Shown: piece after piece, positions 11,571 to 20,767 of the stretch | Layout of the letters: each line of letters opens with the position of its first letter | Numbering within the stretch: the first letter of the stretch is position 1 | Assembly: GCF_018398425.1 (NCBI RefSeq) | Contig: NZ_JADPMV010000002.1 | Coordinates: 434,001-498,000 of the forward strand | DNA length: 64,000 bases | Direction: 5' to 3' | From: Pseudomonas lalucatii | GTDB taxonomy: Bacteria > Pseudomonadota > Gammaproteobacteria > Pseudomonadales > Pseudomonadaceae | Translations under genes and position numbers: made by a program | Notes under the pieces: generated by a model | What the model was told of the DNA's origin: nothing | What the model saw: only the letters and a program-made list of their open reading frames with translations | Database searches by the model: none

Positions 11571-12638
11571 ATGAACCAGCCAACCAGAGCCCCCAGCATT
11601 ATCGAGATGTTTCCGGAGGATACGCGCGAATCTGCCGCCCTGCTGAAACAGGCCGTGCCGTTGATGATGCGCCACGACATCCCGCCCAACCCCATGCACT
11701 ACGCACTCTGGTACACCTACAGCAAGGGCACGGAACCCGAGCTCACTCGCCGACTGGACAAGATCACCAAGGACTTCGACAGCTTCCCAACTGAGACCGC
11801 CGCCAAGCTCTTTCGCGACTACATCATCCGCGGCGAGCTCGAAGAGGCCCGCGCCGGCCAGCAGCAGATCATCGAACTGGTCGACGACATCGAAAGCGAT
11901 GTCTCGCTCAGCGTCCAGGGCGGCCGCAATTACCAGATCAGCCTGGAGCAGGGCCTCGCGGCGCTCCAGGAACCCTTTGTCGACGACCTGCCCAACGTGC
12001 TCAACGACCTGCAACAGAGCACCCAGCAGATGCACGATCAACAGGAAAAATTCCTCTACCGCCTGCGCGCCGCCCAGGACGAGATTCAGCACCTGCGCAG
12101 CCAGCTCGAGCGCGCCCACCTGGCCGCCACCCTGGACAGCCTGACCCAGGTATTCAACCGGCATGCCTTTACCCGCCTGTTGGAACAGGCCCTGAACAAG
12201 GGCCATCCGGGCCTGGCGCTGGTCATGCTCGACATCGACCACTTCAAGCAGTTCAACGACCAGTACGGCCACCCGCTGGGCGACCGGGTCCTGCAGCACG
12301 TCGGCCAACTCCTGCGCGACCTGTTACCGCCACGCGCCATGGCGGCACGCTATGGCGGCGAAGAGTTCTGCATCATCCTGCGCGAGTGCCACGACCTCGC
12401 CAGCGCGCACGCCTTCGCCGAACAGCTGCGCATCAAGATCCAATCGTTGCGCATCAAGGCCAGACGCACCGACCAGATCCTCGACAGCATCACCGCCTCC
12501 TTCGGCTTCGCTCTCGCCGAGGCTGGAGACACCGTGGAGAGCCTGCTCACCCGGGCTGATGACGCGCTCTACCAGGCCAAGCGCAATGGCCGCAACCAGG
12601 CTCGCCCCAGCCCCACGAAGGCCGAGCTCAGCGCCTGA
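11571..12638 (+). CDS. GGDEF-domain diguanylate cyclase
   Basis: Probable c-di-GMP synthase, 355 residues from the ATG at 11571; no clear ribosome site is visible, and a start 45 nt further downstream (MFPEDTRES) is possible. The N-terminal half is soluble and helical (Y-A-L-W-Y-T-Y-S-K-G, coiled-coil-like 120-185) and I do not recognise it as a sensor. The C-terminal GGDEF domain (about 185-345) has L-D-S-L-T-Q-V-F-N-R, the metal Asp in M-L-D-I-D-H-F-K and an intact signature R-Y-G-G-E-E-F. An RxxD inhibitory site is not visible before GGEEF. No membrane segment. Confidence 0.88.
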   Translation: MNQPTRAPSIIEMFPEDTRESAALLKQAVPLMMRHDIPPNPMHYALWYTYSKGTEPELTRRLDKITKDFDSFPTETAAKLFRDYIIRGELEEARAGQQQIIELVDDIESDVSLSVQGGRNYQISLEQGLAALQEPFVDDLPNVLNDLQQSTQQMHDQQEKFLYRLRAAQDEIQHLRSQLERAHLAATLDSLTQVFNRHAFTRLLEQALNKGHPGLALVMLDIDHFKQFNDQYGHPLGDRVLQHVGQLLRDLLPPRAMAARYGGEEFCIILRECHDLASAHAFAEQLRIKIQSLRIKARRTDQILDSITASFGFALAEAGDTVESLLTRADDALYQAKRNGRNQARPSPTKAELSA

Positions 12639-12806
12639 TTTGAGTGCCTCCCCCCCTTTGCGGTTAAATACGCCCTGTGCGCCGACCCGAAGCCTCGGAG
12701 CGACGCATAGGCCGACCCTGCACGCATCTTCAACGCCCCTCCTACCACGGCCAAGCGTGCAGCGCCGGCTCTTCCTCGCGCATCCTTTATAGTGAGTTCA
12801 TCGAGC

Positions 12807-13409
12807 ATGTTGAAAATCGTCCACCTCCTGACGGGCGTCGCCGCCCTGCTGCTGTCCCTGACCCCCACCCTAGACAGCGCTTCGCTGCCGTTCCTGCAAC
12901 ACCCAGACGCGCTCTGCCTCGCCCTGTATGGCCTGCTCAATCTGCTCCTGGCGCCACAGCTACCCATCTGGCACGCAGGCCTGCGTCACCAGCTGCAGAA
13001 TCTGGTCTCCGCCATACTGATCCTCGCCACCCTGCTGCAGGCGCTGATCCTGCTTGCCCCCCTGGCACTGATCGCCAACCAGCCAGCCACCCTGTTCAGC
13101 CTGCTCGGCGCACTGCTCGCAGTAGGCTTGCACCTGGGCACCAACCTGCGCCTGCAGCATCGCGACACCAGTTCGCCAGAAAGTTCGGGCGACCGGGAAA
13201 CCGGCACGGTCAAGTGGTTCAACACCTCCAAGGGCTTCGGCTTCATCTCCCGCGATTCGGGCGACGATATCTTCGTGCACTTTCGCGCCATCCGCGGCGA
13301 AGGCCATCGGGTACTGGTCGAAGGCCAGCGCGTCGAGTTCTCCGTCATGCAACGCGACAAAGGCCTGCAGGCAGAGGACGTGATAGCCGCCCCACCCACC
13401 CGCCGCTGA
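12807..13409 (+). CDS. Membrane-anchored cold-shock domain protein
   Basis: 200 residues from ATG 12807; a GTG 15 nt upstream is an alternative and neither has a good ribosome site. The first ~110 residues are hydrophobic with about three or four helices ([18 protein letters not shown], the [20 protein letters not shown] region, [16 protein letters not shown]). A linker of about 20 residues then leads to a full cold-shock domain (about 131-197) with both RNA-binding motifs K-G-F-G-F-I and D-I-F-V-H-F. The same neighbourhood in P. aeruginosa carries a cold-shock protein gene. Function unknown; the layout suggests nucleic-acid binding at the inner membrane. Confidence 0.88.
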   Translation: MLKIVHLLTGVAALLLSLTPTLDSASLPFLQHPDALCLALYGLLNLLLAPQLPIWHAGLRHQLQNLVSAILILATLLQALILLAPLALIANQPATLFSLLGALLAVGLHLGTNLRLQHRDTSSPESSGDRETGTVKWFNTSKGFGFISRDSGDDIFVHFRAIRGEGHRVLVEGQRVEFSVMQRDKGLQAEDVIAAPPTRR

Positions 13410-13422
13410 TTCGACAAGCAAT

Positions 13423-13449
13423 AAAAAGCCCGCAGAAAGCGGGCTTTTT
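13423..13449. terminator. Bidirectional Rho-independent terminator
   Basis: Eleven-bp stem A-A-A-A-A-G-C-C-C-G-C / G-C-G-G-G-C-T-T-T-T-T with a 5-nt loop. T tracts on both strands allow it to serve the cold-shock gene (plus) and slyX (minus). Confidence 0.9.
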
Positions 13450-13461
13450 ATTCATCAGCCA

Positions 13462-13668
13462 TCAGTAATGGGGGGGCGCCCCGCCATCTTCGGCAATGTC
13501 GAACTGCCCATTGATCTCCTCCTGACGCCTGGCCAAGGCCTCGAGCTGCAACTGCACGCGCTCGAGCAAGCGCTGCTGTGCAACCACCTCATCATTGAGT
13601 GCCTGAATAGTGTCATCCTGGAATGCCAGCCGGCTTTCCAGCTCGGTAACGCGCTCCTCTAGACTCAT
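13462..13668 (-). CDS. slyX: SlyX family protein
   Basis: Small 68-residue protein. The first 55 residues form an uninterrupted coiled coil ([25 protein letters not shown]), followed by the family C-terminal P-P-H-Y. Function unknown in any organism. It starts 3 bp after the stop of the HIT-family gene and is co-transcribed with it. Confidence 0.93.
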   Translation of the reverse strand: MSLEERVTELESRLAFQDDTIQALNDEVVAQQRLLERVQLQLEALARRQEEINGQFDIAEDGGAPPHY

Positions 13669-13671
13669 CGC

Positions 13672-14094
13672 TCATTCCTCGAAACGGAAGTCGTCGGTCA
13701 ACACCAAGCGTAACTTAGCCTTGATCGCCGCCACCTCGTCCCCGCTATACGGCTGCGCCGCGTGCCTGCCCCATACAGGCGCGGGCCAGGCCGCATCGCT
13801 GCGGCGGCGCACGATAACGTGCATGTGCAGCTGACTGACCAAGTTACCCAGGGTCGCGACATTCATCTTGTCGGCGGCAAAAGTATCCTTGAGGGTCTCG
13901 GCCAGCAGCGTGGTTTCTTGCCAGAGCATCCGCTGATCCTCGGCATCCAGCTGAAACAGCTCGCTCACCTCCTCGCGACGCGGCACCAGAATGAACCACG
14001 GGTAATGCGCATCGTTCATCAACAACAGGCGGCACAGGGGGAAATCCCCCAGAGGCAACGCATCCTGCTGCAACCGCGAATCCAAGACGAACAT
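13672..14094 (-). CDS. HIT-family nucleotide hydrolase-like protein
   Basis: 140 residues, cytoplasmic. The HIT motif reads S-Q-L-H-M-H-V-I-V-R near residue 95: the first His of H-x-H-x-H is Gln, as in one common HIT branch, while the nucleophilic middle His and the last His remain. W-F-I-L-V-P-R-R marks the first strand pair. The substrate is probably a nucleotide phosphoramidate or dinucleoside polyphosphate, by family only. Forms a two-gene unit with slyX. Confidence 0.88.
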   Translation of the reverse strand: MFVLDSRLQQDALPLGDFPLCRLLLMNDAHYPWFILVPRREEVSELFQLDAEDQRMLWQETTLLAETLKDTFAADKMNVATLGNLVSQLHMHVIVRRRSDAAWPAPVWGRHAAQPYSGDEVAAIKAKLRLVLTDDFRFEE

Positions 14095-14782
14095 ACCACC
14101 TCTCCCATTTGACCTATCAATAACAACAGCTTAGCGCTACCGCCGGCGGCCAGGCACGGCCGGAGAAAGCCCGCCAGGATACGCTGGAAACGCAGCGGAC
14201 TCATCCCGCCCTCGAGGACACCACACCCCAGCCACAGGGCACACCCGCTGTTTCTTCCCGTAATGAAAGTTGCGCCCACGTTACCGCCCCATGCCACCCG
14301 GGCCTGACATAACAGCACTCCCTCCACACCCGCGGATGACCGCAAAACACTACCCACACAGACGAAATAGCCCCAAAACCTCAGTTACAGGGCGACAATG
14401 GCGCCAATTCACAACATATCGACAACTGCAGCAAGACAAAATCATCAGAGCCCCAGGCACGACATGCACTTTGAGCACGACTCTTGCTATACGCTACGCC
14501 ATTGCCCGGAATGCCCCACGGCAGACCTGCAAGACCCCGGTTTTCACAACCGGACACCGAAGAATACGTCGACGCTAAGGAGCGCAAGCGAAAATCTACA
14601 GAATTGCGACATGCATCATGGGCATTTGCGACACCCCCGTGATGAAAGCGCAACGAATAGATTGCAACTATCGCCAACTTTGACCGCGTGCTATAAGTTA
14701 GCGCCGACACAAAAAGAAAGAGCCGCCCATACAACAACTTACATGGGCAGCGCAACTCTTCTAAACCAAAGGAGCAGTCACG
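14095..14782 (+). other. Long non-coding leader/promoter region upstream of the porin gene
   Basis: About 690 bp with no supported gene; composition falls from GC-rich at the left to AT-richer near 14580-14770. It must carry the porin promoter and the promoter of the divergent HIT-slyX unit. A TATAAG at 14692-14697 could be a -10 but has no convincing -35. An A-rich AAAAAGAA at 14711-14718 in the presumed leader fits the AAnAAnAA pattern bound by Hfq/Crc in pseudomonads; this is weak because it lies about 65 nt before the start codon. Confidence 0.4.
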
Positions 14783-16060
14783 ATGCAAGTGATGAAGTGG
14801 AGCGTAATCGCCCTGGCAGTCGCCGCGGGCACCACCCAAATGGCTTTCGCCTCTAGCCAGTCCGAATCCAAGGGTTTCGTTGAAGACAGCAGCTTCAACA
14901 TCTTCAACCGTATTCTTTACCAGAACCGCGACTTCCGTAACGGCGCCGCCAACACCGCCGGCACTGGCGACAACGGCTACCGCGAAGAGACCGGCCTGGG
15001 CATCCGCCTGCTGTTCGAATCCGGCTTCACCCAAGGCACCGTCGGCGTAGGCTTCGACGCCCACAGCCTGAGCAGCATCAAGCTGGACAGCGGCAAGGGC
15101 CGCTTCGGCACCGGTCAGTTCGACAAGACTGGCGACGGCAGCGCCGATGACACCCAGAGCGAAGTAGGCGGCGCCATCAAGTTCCGCATTTCCGACACCG
15201 TTCTGAAGCACGGCAACCAGTTCGTTGGCAGCCCGGTATTCTCCACCGACGACAGCCGCATCCTGCCGGAAGTCGCCACCGGCACCCTGCTGACCAGCAA
15301 CGAAATCGAAGGCCTGGAGCTGACCGCCGGCCGCTTCACCGCCCTGAGCAGCCAGACCAGCACCGACCGCGACACCTTTGGCCTCAACGAAGCCAACATC
15401 GTGGGTGCCAGCTACAGCTTCACCGACAACTTCAGCGGTGCCATCCACGCGTCCGACGTGGAAGACCACTTCAAGAAGAAGTACATCAACCTGAACTACA
15501 ACCTGCCTCTGGCAGCCGAGCAGGCCCTGAACTTCGACTTCAACGCCTACAAGACCAACGACCAAGGTCGTAAGCTGTCCGGCGACATCGACAACAAGAT
15601 CTGGAGCTTGGCTGCTGCCTACTCCATGGGCGCGCACAAGTTCACCCTGGCCCACCAGCGCTCCTCCGGCGACAGCGCCTATGCCTACGGCATCGACGGC
15701 AACGGCACCATCTGGCTGTCCAACTCGGTTCAGTTCTCCGACTTCGACCGTCAGGACGAGCGTTCCTGGCAGGCTCGCTACGACCTGAACATGGCCTCCT
15801 ACGGCGTACCGGGCCTGAGCTTCATGACCCGCTACATCACCGGTGACAACATCGAAACCGGCATCGCCGGTGCCGGCGAAGGCAAAGAGCACGAGTGGGA
15901 CATCGAAGCCAAGTACGTGATCCAGGAAGGCGCCGCCAAGGACCTTTCCTTCCGCGTGCGTAACGCCGTCTGGCGCGCCAACGGTGCCCAGAATGCACAC
16001 TACAGCTCCGACGTGAACGACTTCCGTCTGATCGTCGAGTACCCGCTGAGCGTGCTGTAA
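14783..16060 (+). CDS. OprD-family outer-membrane porin
   Basis: 425 residues. Signal peptide MQVMKWSVIALAVAAGTTQM-AFA, then S-E-S-K-G-F-V-E-D-S-S, the OprD-family mature start. Alternating amphipathic strands form an 18-stranded barrel; the C-terminal strand is F-R-L-I-V-E-Y-P-L-S-V-L. It sits where oprD is found in P. aeruginosa (between slyX and proS). The mature start with S-Q-S-E-S-K looks closer to my memory of OprE/OprQ-type paralogues, so the substrate (basic amino acids or small carboxylates) is left open. AAGGAG lies 8 nt before the ATG. Confidence 0.93.
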   Translation: MQVMKWSVIALAVAAGTTQMAFASSQSESKGFVEDSSFNIFNRILYQNRDFRNGAANTAGTGDNGYREETGLGIRLLFESGFTQGTVGVGFDAHSLSSIKLDSGKGRFGTGQFDKTGDGSADDTQSEVGGAIKFRISDTVLKHGNQFVGSPVFSTDDSRILPEVATGTLLTSNEIEGLELTAGRFTALSSQTSTDRDTFGLNEANIVGASYSFTDNFSGAIHASDVEDHFKKKYINLNYNLPLAAEQALNFDFNAYKTNDQGRKLSGDIDNKIWSLAAAYSMGAHKFTLAHQRSSGDSAYAYGIDGNGTIWLSNSVQFSDFDRQDERSWQARYDLNMASYGVPGLSFMTRYITGDNIETGIAGAGEGKEHEWDIEAKYVIQEGAAKDLSFRVRNAVWRANGAQNAHYSSDVNDFRLIVEYPLSVL

Positions 16061-16091
16061 GACCGAGCTAGTTCGCTAGCAAGGCATTAAG

Positions 16092-16123
16092 AAAAGCCCG
16101 GCTTCTGCCGGGCTTTTTCTTTT
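16092..16123 (+). terminator. Rho-independent terminator after porin gene
   Basis: Stem A-G-C-C-C-G-G-C / G-C-C-G-G-G-C-T with TTCT loop, followed by TTTTCTTTTC. A-rich on the left, so it may also stop the convergent thioesterase gene. Confidence 0.9.
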
Positions 16124-16141
16124 CTGCCTCCCCCGAGCAAC

Positions 16142-16558
16142 CTAGGCTAGCGGCAGCGCATAGGTCCCGGTGACATGAGCCACCAACTCATCCTCACTGC
16201 CGGCCGAGTAGAGCGACACCTCGCACACCGCCTGACGCCGGCTCAAGCGCAGAATGCGCGCCTCGGCCAGCAGGTCCACCGGCCTGGGCTTGACCAGGAA
16301 GTTGATGTTCAGGTTCGCGGTCACCGCCATCTCCACCCGCCCCAGGCGCCCCAGCACCACCGCGTACATGGCCGCGTCGCCCAGGGCCATGATGGTCGGG
16401 CCGGAAATCGTGCCGCCCGGGCGCACCAGCCGGCCGTGAAACGGTACCCGCGCCAGCACCCCCGAGTCGTCCAGCCGGTCGATGCACAACCCCATATCCT
16501 CGGCCATCGGCAACCCCGCCCGGATCAGCGCCTGAACCTCTTGCGCCGTCATCGCCAT
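16142..16558 (-). CDS. PaaI-type hotdog thioesterase
   Basis: 138 residues from ATG 16558, chosen because GGGGAGGTG lies 5-6 nt upstream. The frame extends far upstream, antisense to proS, and that extension is spurious. Hotdog fold of the PaaI/YdiI branch: H-G-R-L-V-R-P-G-G-T-I-S-G-P-T-I-M-A-L-G-D-A-A-M-Y, with the Asp of G-D-A-A in the catalytic position, and N-I-N-F-L-V-K-P-R. Likely hydrolyses an acyl- or aryl-CoA; substrate not deducible. Convergent with the porin, divergent from proS. Confidence 0.9.
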   Translation of the reverse strand: MAMTAQEVQALIRAGLPMAEDMGLCIDRLDDSGVLARVPFHGRLVRPGGTISGPTIMALGDAAMYAVVLGRLGRVEMAVTANLNINFLVKPRPVDLLAEARILRLSRRQAVCEVSLYSAGSEDELVAHVTGTYALPLA

Positions 16559-16666
16559 AATCACCTCCCCAGTTCCCCGCTCATGCCGGCATCCTGTACG
16601 CCACAGTACAGGCACCGTACAATGCCGACCTATCAAACGCCCTTGCAACCGACATAACGGCCAATC

Positions 16667-18382
16667 ATGCGTACCAGTCAGTTCCTGCTCTCGACCCTCA
16701 AAGAAACCCCTTCCGACGCCGTGGTGATCAGCCACCAGCTGATGCTGCGCGCCGGGATGATCCGCAAACTCGCTTCGGGTCTCTACACCTGGCTGCCGAT
16801 GGGCCTGCGTGTGCTGCGCAAGGTGGAGAAGGTGGTGCGCGAGGAAATGAACGCCGCCGGCGCGCTCGAAGTGCTGATGCCGGGCATTCAGCCAGCCGAA
16901 CTGTGGCAGGAGTCCGGCCGCTGGGAACAGTACGGCCCCGAACTGCTGCGCATGCAGGACCGTCACGGCCGCGACTTCTGCGCCGGCCCGACCCATGAGG
17001 AAGTGATCACCGACCTGGCGCGCAACGAGCTGAACAGCTACAAGCAGCTGCCGATCAACCTGTACCAGATCCAGACCAAGTTCCGCGACGAGATCCGTCC
17101 GCGCTTCGGCCTGATGCGCGGACGCGAGTTCATCATGAAGGACGCCTACTCCTTCCATGCGGACCAGGCCTCGCTGCAGGAAACCTACGACCGCATGCAC
17201 CAGGCGTACTGCAACGTGTTCAGCCGCCTGGGTCTGAACTTCCGCCCCGTGCAGGCCGACACCGGCTCGATCGGCGGCACCGGCTCCCACGAGTTTCACG
17301 TCCTGGCCGAGTCCGGCGAGGACGACATCGCCTTCAGCGACAGCTCCGACTACGCCGCCAACATCGAGAAGGCGGAAGCCGTACCGCGGGAAACCGAACG
17401 CGGGGCCGCGACCGAAGAATTGCGCCTGGTCGACACCCCCAACACCAAGACCATCAATGACCTGGTGGAAGGCTACGACCTGCCCATCGAGAAGACCATC
17501 AAGACCCTGGTGGTGCAGGGTGCCGAGCCCGGCACCCTGATCGCCCTGATCATCCGCGGCGATCACGAGCTGAACGAGATCAAGGCCGCCAATCTCGAGC
17601 AGGTCGCCAGCCCCCTGACCATGGCCTCCGAAGCCGAGCTGCGCGCCGCCATCGGTGCCGGCGCCGGCTCGCTGGGGCCGCTGAACCTGCCGCTGCCCTG
17701 CATAGTCGATCGCTCGGTCGCCCTGATGAGCGACTTCGCCATCGGCGCCAATATCGACGACAAGCACTACTTCGGCGTCAACTGGGAGCGCGACCTGCCA
17801 CTGCCGGCGGTGGCCGACCTGCGCAACGTGGTGGCCGGCGACCCCAGCCCCGACGGCAGGGGCACCCTGGTGATCAAGCGCGGCATCGAGGTCGGACACA
17901 TCTTCCAGCTCGGCACCAAGTACAGCGAAGCGCTGAACTGCCAGGTACTGGGCGAGAGCGGCAAGCCGGTCACCCTGACCATGGGTTGCTACGGCATCGG
18001 CGTGTCGCGGGTGGTGGCGGCCGCCATCGAGCAGAACAACGACGAGCGCGGCATCCTCTGGAACGACGCCCTGGCGCCCTTCCACATCGCCCTGGTACCG
18101 CTGCGCTACGAAACCGAGGCGGTACGCGAGGCCACCGACAAGCTGTATGCCGAACTCAGCGCCGCCGGCTACGAGGTGCTGCTCGATGACCGGGACAAGA
18201 AGACCAGCCCGGGCATCAAGTTCGCCGACATGGAGCTGATCGGCATCCCGCACCGCATCGTGGTCAGCGATCGCGGCCTGGCCGACGGCAATCTGGAATA
18301 CAAGAGCCGCCAGGAAACCGAGGCGCAGGCCGTGCCCGTCGGCGACATCCTGTCCTTTATCCAGGCACGCATCAGCCGCTGA
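16667..18382 (+). CDS. proS: Proline--tRNA ligase (ProRS, bacterial type)
   Basis: Class II synthetase, 571 residues, the bacterial length. Motif 1 region lies in the first 100 residues and motif 2 as [13 protein letters not shown]. The editing domain (YbaK-like insertion) occupies about 225-390, with K-T-I-K-T-L-V-V. Motif 3 is G-C-Y-G-I-G-V-S-R, then the anticodon-binding domain to the end. The editing domain implies hydrolysis of mischarged Ala-tRNA(Pro), as known for the family. Confidence 0.97.
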   Translation: MRTSQFLLSTLKETPSDAVVISHQLMLRAGMIRKLASGLYTWLPMGLRVLRKVEKVVREEMNAAGALEVLMPGIQPAELWQESGRWEQYGPELLRMQDRHGRDFCAGPTHEEVITDLARNELNSYKQLPINLYQIQTKFRDEIRPRFGLMRGREFIMKDAYSFHADQASLQETYDRMHQAYCNVFSRLGLNFRPVQADTGSIGGTGSHEFHVLAESGEDDIAFSDSSDYAANIEKAEAVPRETERGAATEELRLVDTPNTKTINDLVEGYDLPIEKTIKTLVVQGAEPGTLIALIIRGDHELNEIKAANLEQVASPLTMASEAELRAAIGAGAGSLGPLNLPLPCIVDRSVALMSDFAIGANIDDKHYFGVNWERDLPLPAVADLRNVVAGDPSPDGRGTLVIKRGIEVGHIFQLGTKYSEALNCQVLGESGKPVTLTMGCYGIGVSRVVAAAIEQNNDERGILWNDALAPFHIALVPLRYETEAVREATDKLYAELSAAGYEVLLDDRDKKTSPGIKFADMELIGIPHRIVVSDRGLADGNLEYKSRQETEAQAVPVGDILSFIQARISR

Positions 18383-18406
18383 TTTCAGCCCTTACCAAGA
18401 GCCATC

Positions 18407-19360
18407 ATGTTCAAGCGAAGCTCCCTCCGCCTCGTCGGCGCCGCACTCTGCGGCGCTGTCTTTATCAGTGGCTGCGCCAACCAGTTGCCGCAGCGCAGCG
18501 AACATGAAGAGCGCATCGAGCGCAAACTGCTGGCCCACAGCCTGCAGATCGATGTCGGCGAGCCTGGCGTGCTCGAACTGCCGCAACGTCGCGTGCGGAT
18601 ACAGGAACAGAAGACCTTCGAGGTCACCGCCTTCGAGGTCACCCGCCGCTACGACCGCTACACGCCCTACCAGCCGTGGCGCGAGCTCTATGAAGTGCCG
18701 CTCGGTGCGATGGCCCTGGTCGCCGGTATCGGCGCCAATGTGCTCAACGTCGTGATGCTCGGCCGCCTGCCCGACAGCGCCACCAAGGACTGGATCAGCT
18801 ACGGCTTCGCCGGCCTCAACCCGGCGATGAACGTCGAGTCCAACGGCCGCTCACAGCAGAACCTCGCCAGCCTCGAGGAACAGCGCCAGGACGCGCGCCT
18901 GGAATACTCGAGCCTGCCCTGGGCCGAGCGCCCGGTATTGGTCAGGGCCGCGGAGCAGAGCCATGAGCTGCTGACCGACCGCAACGGCGTCCTGCGCCTC
19001 AATCTGCTCGACAGCCCGTTCGCCGAGCAGGACGCCAGCCGGATCGGCACCCTGCAGCTGCAAGTCGAAGACCCACAGGATGCCGCCCGGGCGGACGCGA
19101 CCCTGCTGGTCAGCCGCACCCTGCGCGGCAAGCTGCAGGAAGCGCATGGTTTGATCTACGACGACCTGGAAGACGACGACGTGTCGCAATGGGTGCACCG
19201 GGTCAAGCGCCTGTCGGAGCTGGGCCTGGAAGAAGAAGCCAGCGAACTGGAGCAGAGTCTGATCGAACTGAGCCGCAACGACCCGGAGTTGCAGGAGAGC
19301 TTCCTGCAAGCCCTGACGCGAGATGCCGGACGCCTGGTCGCCGACCCCGGCGCCGACTGA
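18407..19360 (+). CDS. Predicted lipoprotein of unknown function
   Basis: 317 residues. The N-terminal signal ends in a lipobox (F-I-S-G-C-A-N, Cys near residue 24), predicting a lipid-anchored periplasmic protein. The next section is charged; at about 100-118 there is a hydrophobic patch (ALVAGIGANVLNVVMLGRL). The C-terminal part is acidic and helical with E-E-E-A-S-E-L-E-Q-S. I do not recognise a catalytic domain. It lies 25 bp after proS and 7 bp before a lytic transglycosylase gene, so these are probably one operon and an envelope role is plausible. Confidence 0.8.
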   Translation: MFKRSSLRLVGAALCGAVFISGCANQLPQRSEHEERIERKLLAHSLQIDVGEPGVLELPQRRVRIQEQKTFEVTAFEVTRRYDRYTPYQPWRELYEVPLGAMALVAGIGANVLNVVMLGRLPDSATKDWISYGFAGLNPAMNVESNGRSQQNLASLEEQRQDARLEYSSLPWAERPVLVRAAEQSHELLTDRNGVLRLNLLDSPFAEQDASRIGTLQLQVEDPQDAARADATLLVSRTLRGKLQEAHGLIYDDLEDDDVSQWVHRVKRLSELGLEEEASELEQSLIELSRNDPELQESFLQALTRDAGRLVADPGAD

Positions 19361-19367
19361 AGCGGAC

Positions 19368-19940
19368 ATGGCCCTGCGCCTGAGCCTGCTGCTGTTGCTG
19401 GCATGGCTGTGCTCGTCCAGCCATGCCGCCCTGCGCCAGGCCCCGGAACCCGAGCTGCGCGAACTGCTGCAGCGCACCGTCGCCGAAGCCGACAGCTTTC
19501 AGGATCGCTTCGACGCCGAAGTCTGGCTGATGGACATGTCCACCCGCCTGCGGCGCTACATCCCCGCGGCCAGCGAACGCCTCGCCCTGCTCCGTCTGGT
19601 CCACCGCGAGGCCAGCAGGGCCGGACTGCGCCCCGACCTGGTGCTGGCCCTGATCCACGCGGAAAGCCACTTCGACCGCTTCGCCCTCTCCGCCGCCGGC
19701 GCCCAGGGCATGATGCAGGTCATGCCGTTCTGGAAAGGCGAACTCGGCCGGCCGCAGGACAACCTCACCGACAACGCCACCAACCTGAGGTATGGCTGCA
19801 CCATCCTCAGCTTCTATCTGCGCAAGGAAAACGGCAATCTCAGTCGCGCCCTGGCACGCTACAACGGCAGCCTCGGCCAGCAGCGCTATCCCGCCAAGGT
19901 GATCGGATTCTGGCACGACTTCTGGTACGTCAAACCCTGA
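19368..19940 (+). CDS. Periplasmic lytic transglycosylase (SLT family)
   Basis: 190 residues from ATG 19368. Signal peptide MALRLSLLLLLAWLCSSSHA. The Slt domain (about 85-185) shows the catalytic Glu in H-A-E-S-H-F-D-R, then G-A-Q-G-M-M-Q-V-M-P, N-L-R-Y-G-C and A-R-Y-N-G-S. These are the conserved SLT motifs for cleaving the MurNAc-GlcNAc bond in peptidoglycan. It starts 7 bp after the lipoprotein gene; spacing suggests co-expression. Single domain, soluble. Confidence 0.92.
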   Translation: MALRLSLLLLLAWLCSSSHAALRQAPEPELRELLQRTVAEADSFQDRFDAEVWLMDMSTRLRRYIPAASERLALLRLVHREASRAGLRPDLVLALIHAESHFDRFALSAAGAQGMMQVMPFWKGELGRPQDNLTDNATNLRYGCTILSFYLRKENGNLSRALARYNGSLGQQRYPAKVIGFWHDFWYVKP

Positions 19941-19977
19941 GCATCATCGACGCCTCGGCAGGCGCGAAACCCGGCGC

Positions 19978-20253
19978 TCAACGTCGCAAGACAAACCCGG
20001 CGATGCCCTGCAGGGGCTGTTCCTGCAAGTCGACGGCAGTCACCTGGGCACCGCTCGGCCCATGCTCCAGCCAGGCGGTCAGGGCCCGCACCGCAGGCTC
20101 ATCGCCCTCGGCCAGCACTTCGACCCGACCATCCTCTAGATTACGCACCCAGCCCTGCAGGCCCAGGCGTTCGGCCTGCTCGACGGTACTCTGGCGGAAC
20201 CACACGCCCTGCACCCGGCCGCTGACGTAGCCGTGCACACATATCTGCGCCAT
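19978..20253 (-). CDS. Acylphosphatase
   Basis: 91 residues from ATG 20253 (GGAGGAGAG upstream); upstream extension overlaps the thioredoxin-like gene and is unlikely. The signature G-R-V-Q-G-V-W-F-R contains the catalytic Arg, and the catalytic Asn is in G-W-V-R-N-L-E-D-G. Hydrolyses carboxyl-phosphate bonds in the cytoplasm. It begins 5 bp after the stop of the upstream thioredoxin-like gene, the same pair as in P. aeruginosa. Confidence 0.95.
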   Translation of the reverse strand: MAQICVHGYVSGRVQGVWFRQSTVEQAERLGLQGWVRNLEDGRVEVLAEGDEPAVRALTAWLEHGPSGAQVTAVDLQEQPLQGIAGFVLRR

Positions 20254-20257
20254 AGCC

Positions 20258-20737
20258 CTACTCTCCTCCACGCAACCTATCCAGGTGAGCCGCCAGCCCG
20301 GCGGCGGTCTGCTCCCCCAGCAAGCGCTCGCGCAGCCGGCCACGGTCATCGACGAGGTAGGTGACTGGCAAGACCTCGCTGCGGGGCAACTGGTAGCGTG
20401 CGGCCGGATCCTGCTGCAACACCGTGAACTCGATACTTAGCGCCTGCGCAGCCGAACTGAGTTCCGCGCCCTGCAGGCCATCGAAGTTCACCCCCACCAC
20501 CCTCACCGACCGATCGTGCAACTGTCTGGCCAGGGCGTTCAGCTCGGGAATCTCGCTGCGGCACGGCGCACACCATTCCGCCCAGTAATTAATCACCAAC
20601 CACTGGCCTTCCAGCTGCTCAGCCGCTACCTTTCGTCCATGCTGGTCGACACCGATGTCTTCAGCGCAGCTTGCCAGGATCAGGCAAGCACAGAGCCCCA
20701 CAACAGTTCGCATGACAGCCTGGAGTCGCATTCCCAT
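20258..20737 (-). CDS. TlpA-like thioredoxin-fold lipoprotein
   Basis: 159 residues. Start at 20737 is supported by GAGG about 9 nt upstream. The signal sequence ends in L-I-L-A-S-C-A-E, a lipobox, so the protein is predicted membrane-anchored in the periplasm. The redox motif is W-A-E-W-C-A-P-C-R and the cis-Pro loop is V-L-P-V-T-Y. The family reduces or shuffles disulfides, for example in cytochrome c maturation; partner unknown. Divergent from the gene at 20768, with only 30 bp between the starts. Confidence 0.92.
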   Translation of the reverse strand: MGMRLQAVMRTVVGLCACLILASCAEDIGVDQHGRKVAAEQLEGQWLVINYWAEWCAPCRSEIPELNALARQLHDRSVRVVGVNFDGLQGAELSSAAQALSIEFTVLQQDPAARYQLPRSEVLPVTYLVDDRGRLRERLLGEQTAAGLAAHLDRLRGGE

Positions 20738-20767
20738 GCCTTCGATCCTCGTCCGCTCAGGGTTGAT

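Noticed and set aside
14398-14856. 152-codon ORF upstream of and into the porin gene
   Set aside because: No ribosome site, AT-biased leader sequence, overlaps the porin start in another frame.
16142-18253. 703-codon minus-strand ORF
   Set aside because: Only its last 138 codons are the thioesterase; the rest is antisense to proS.
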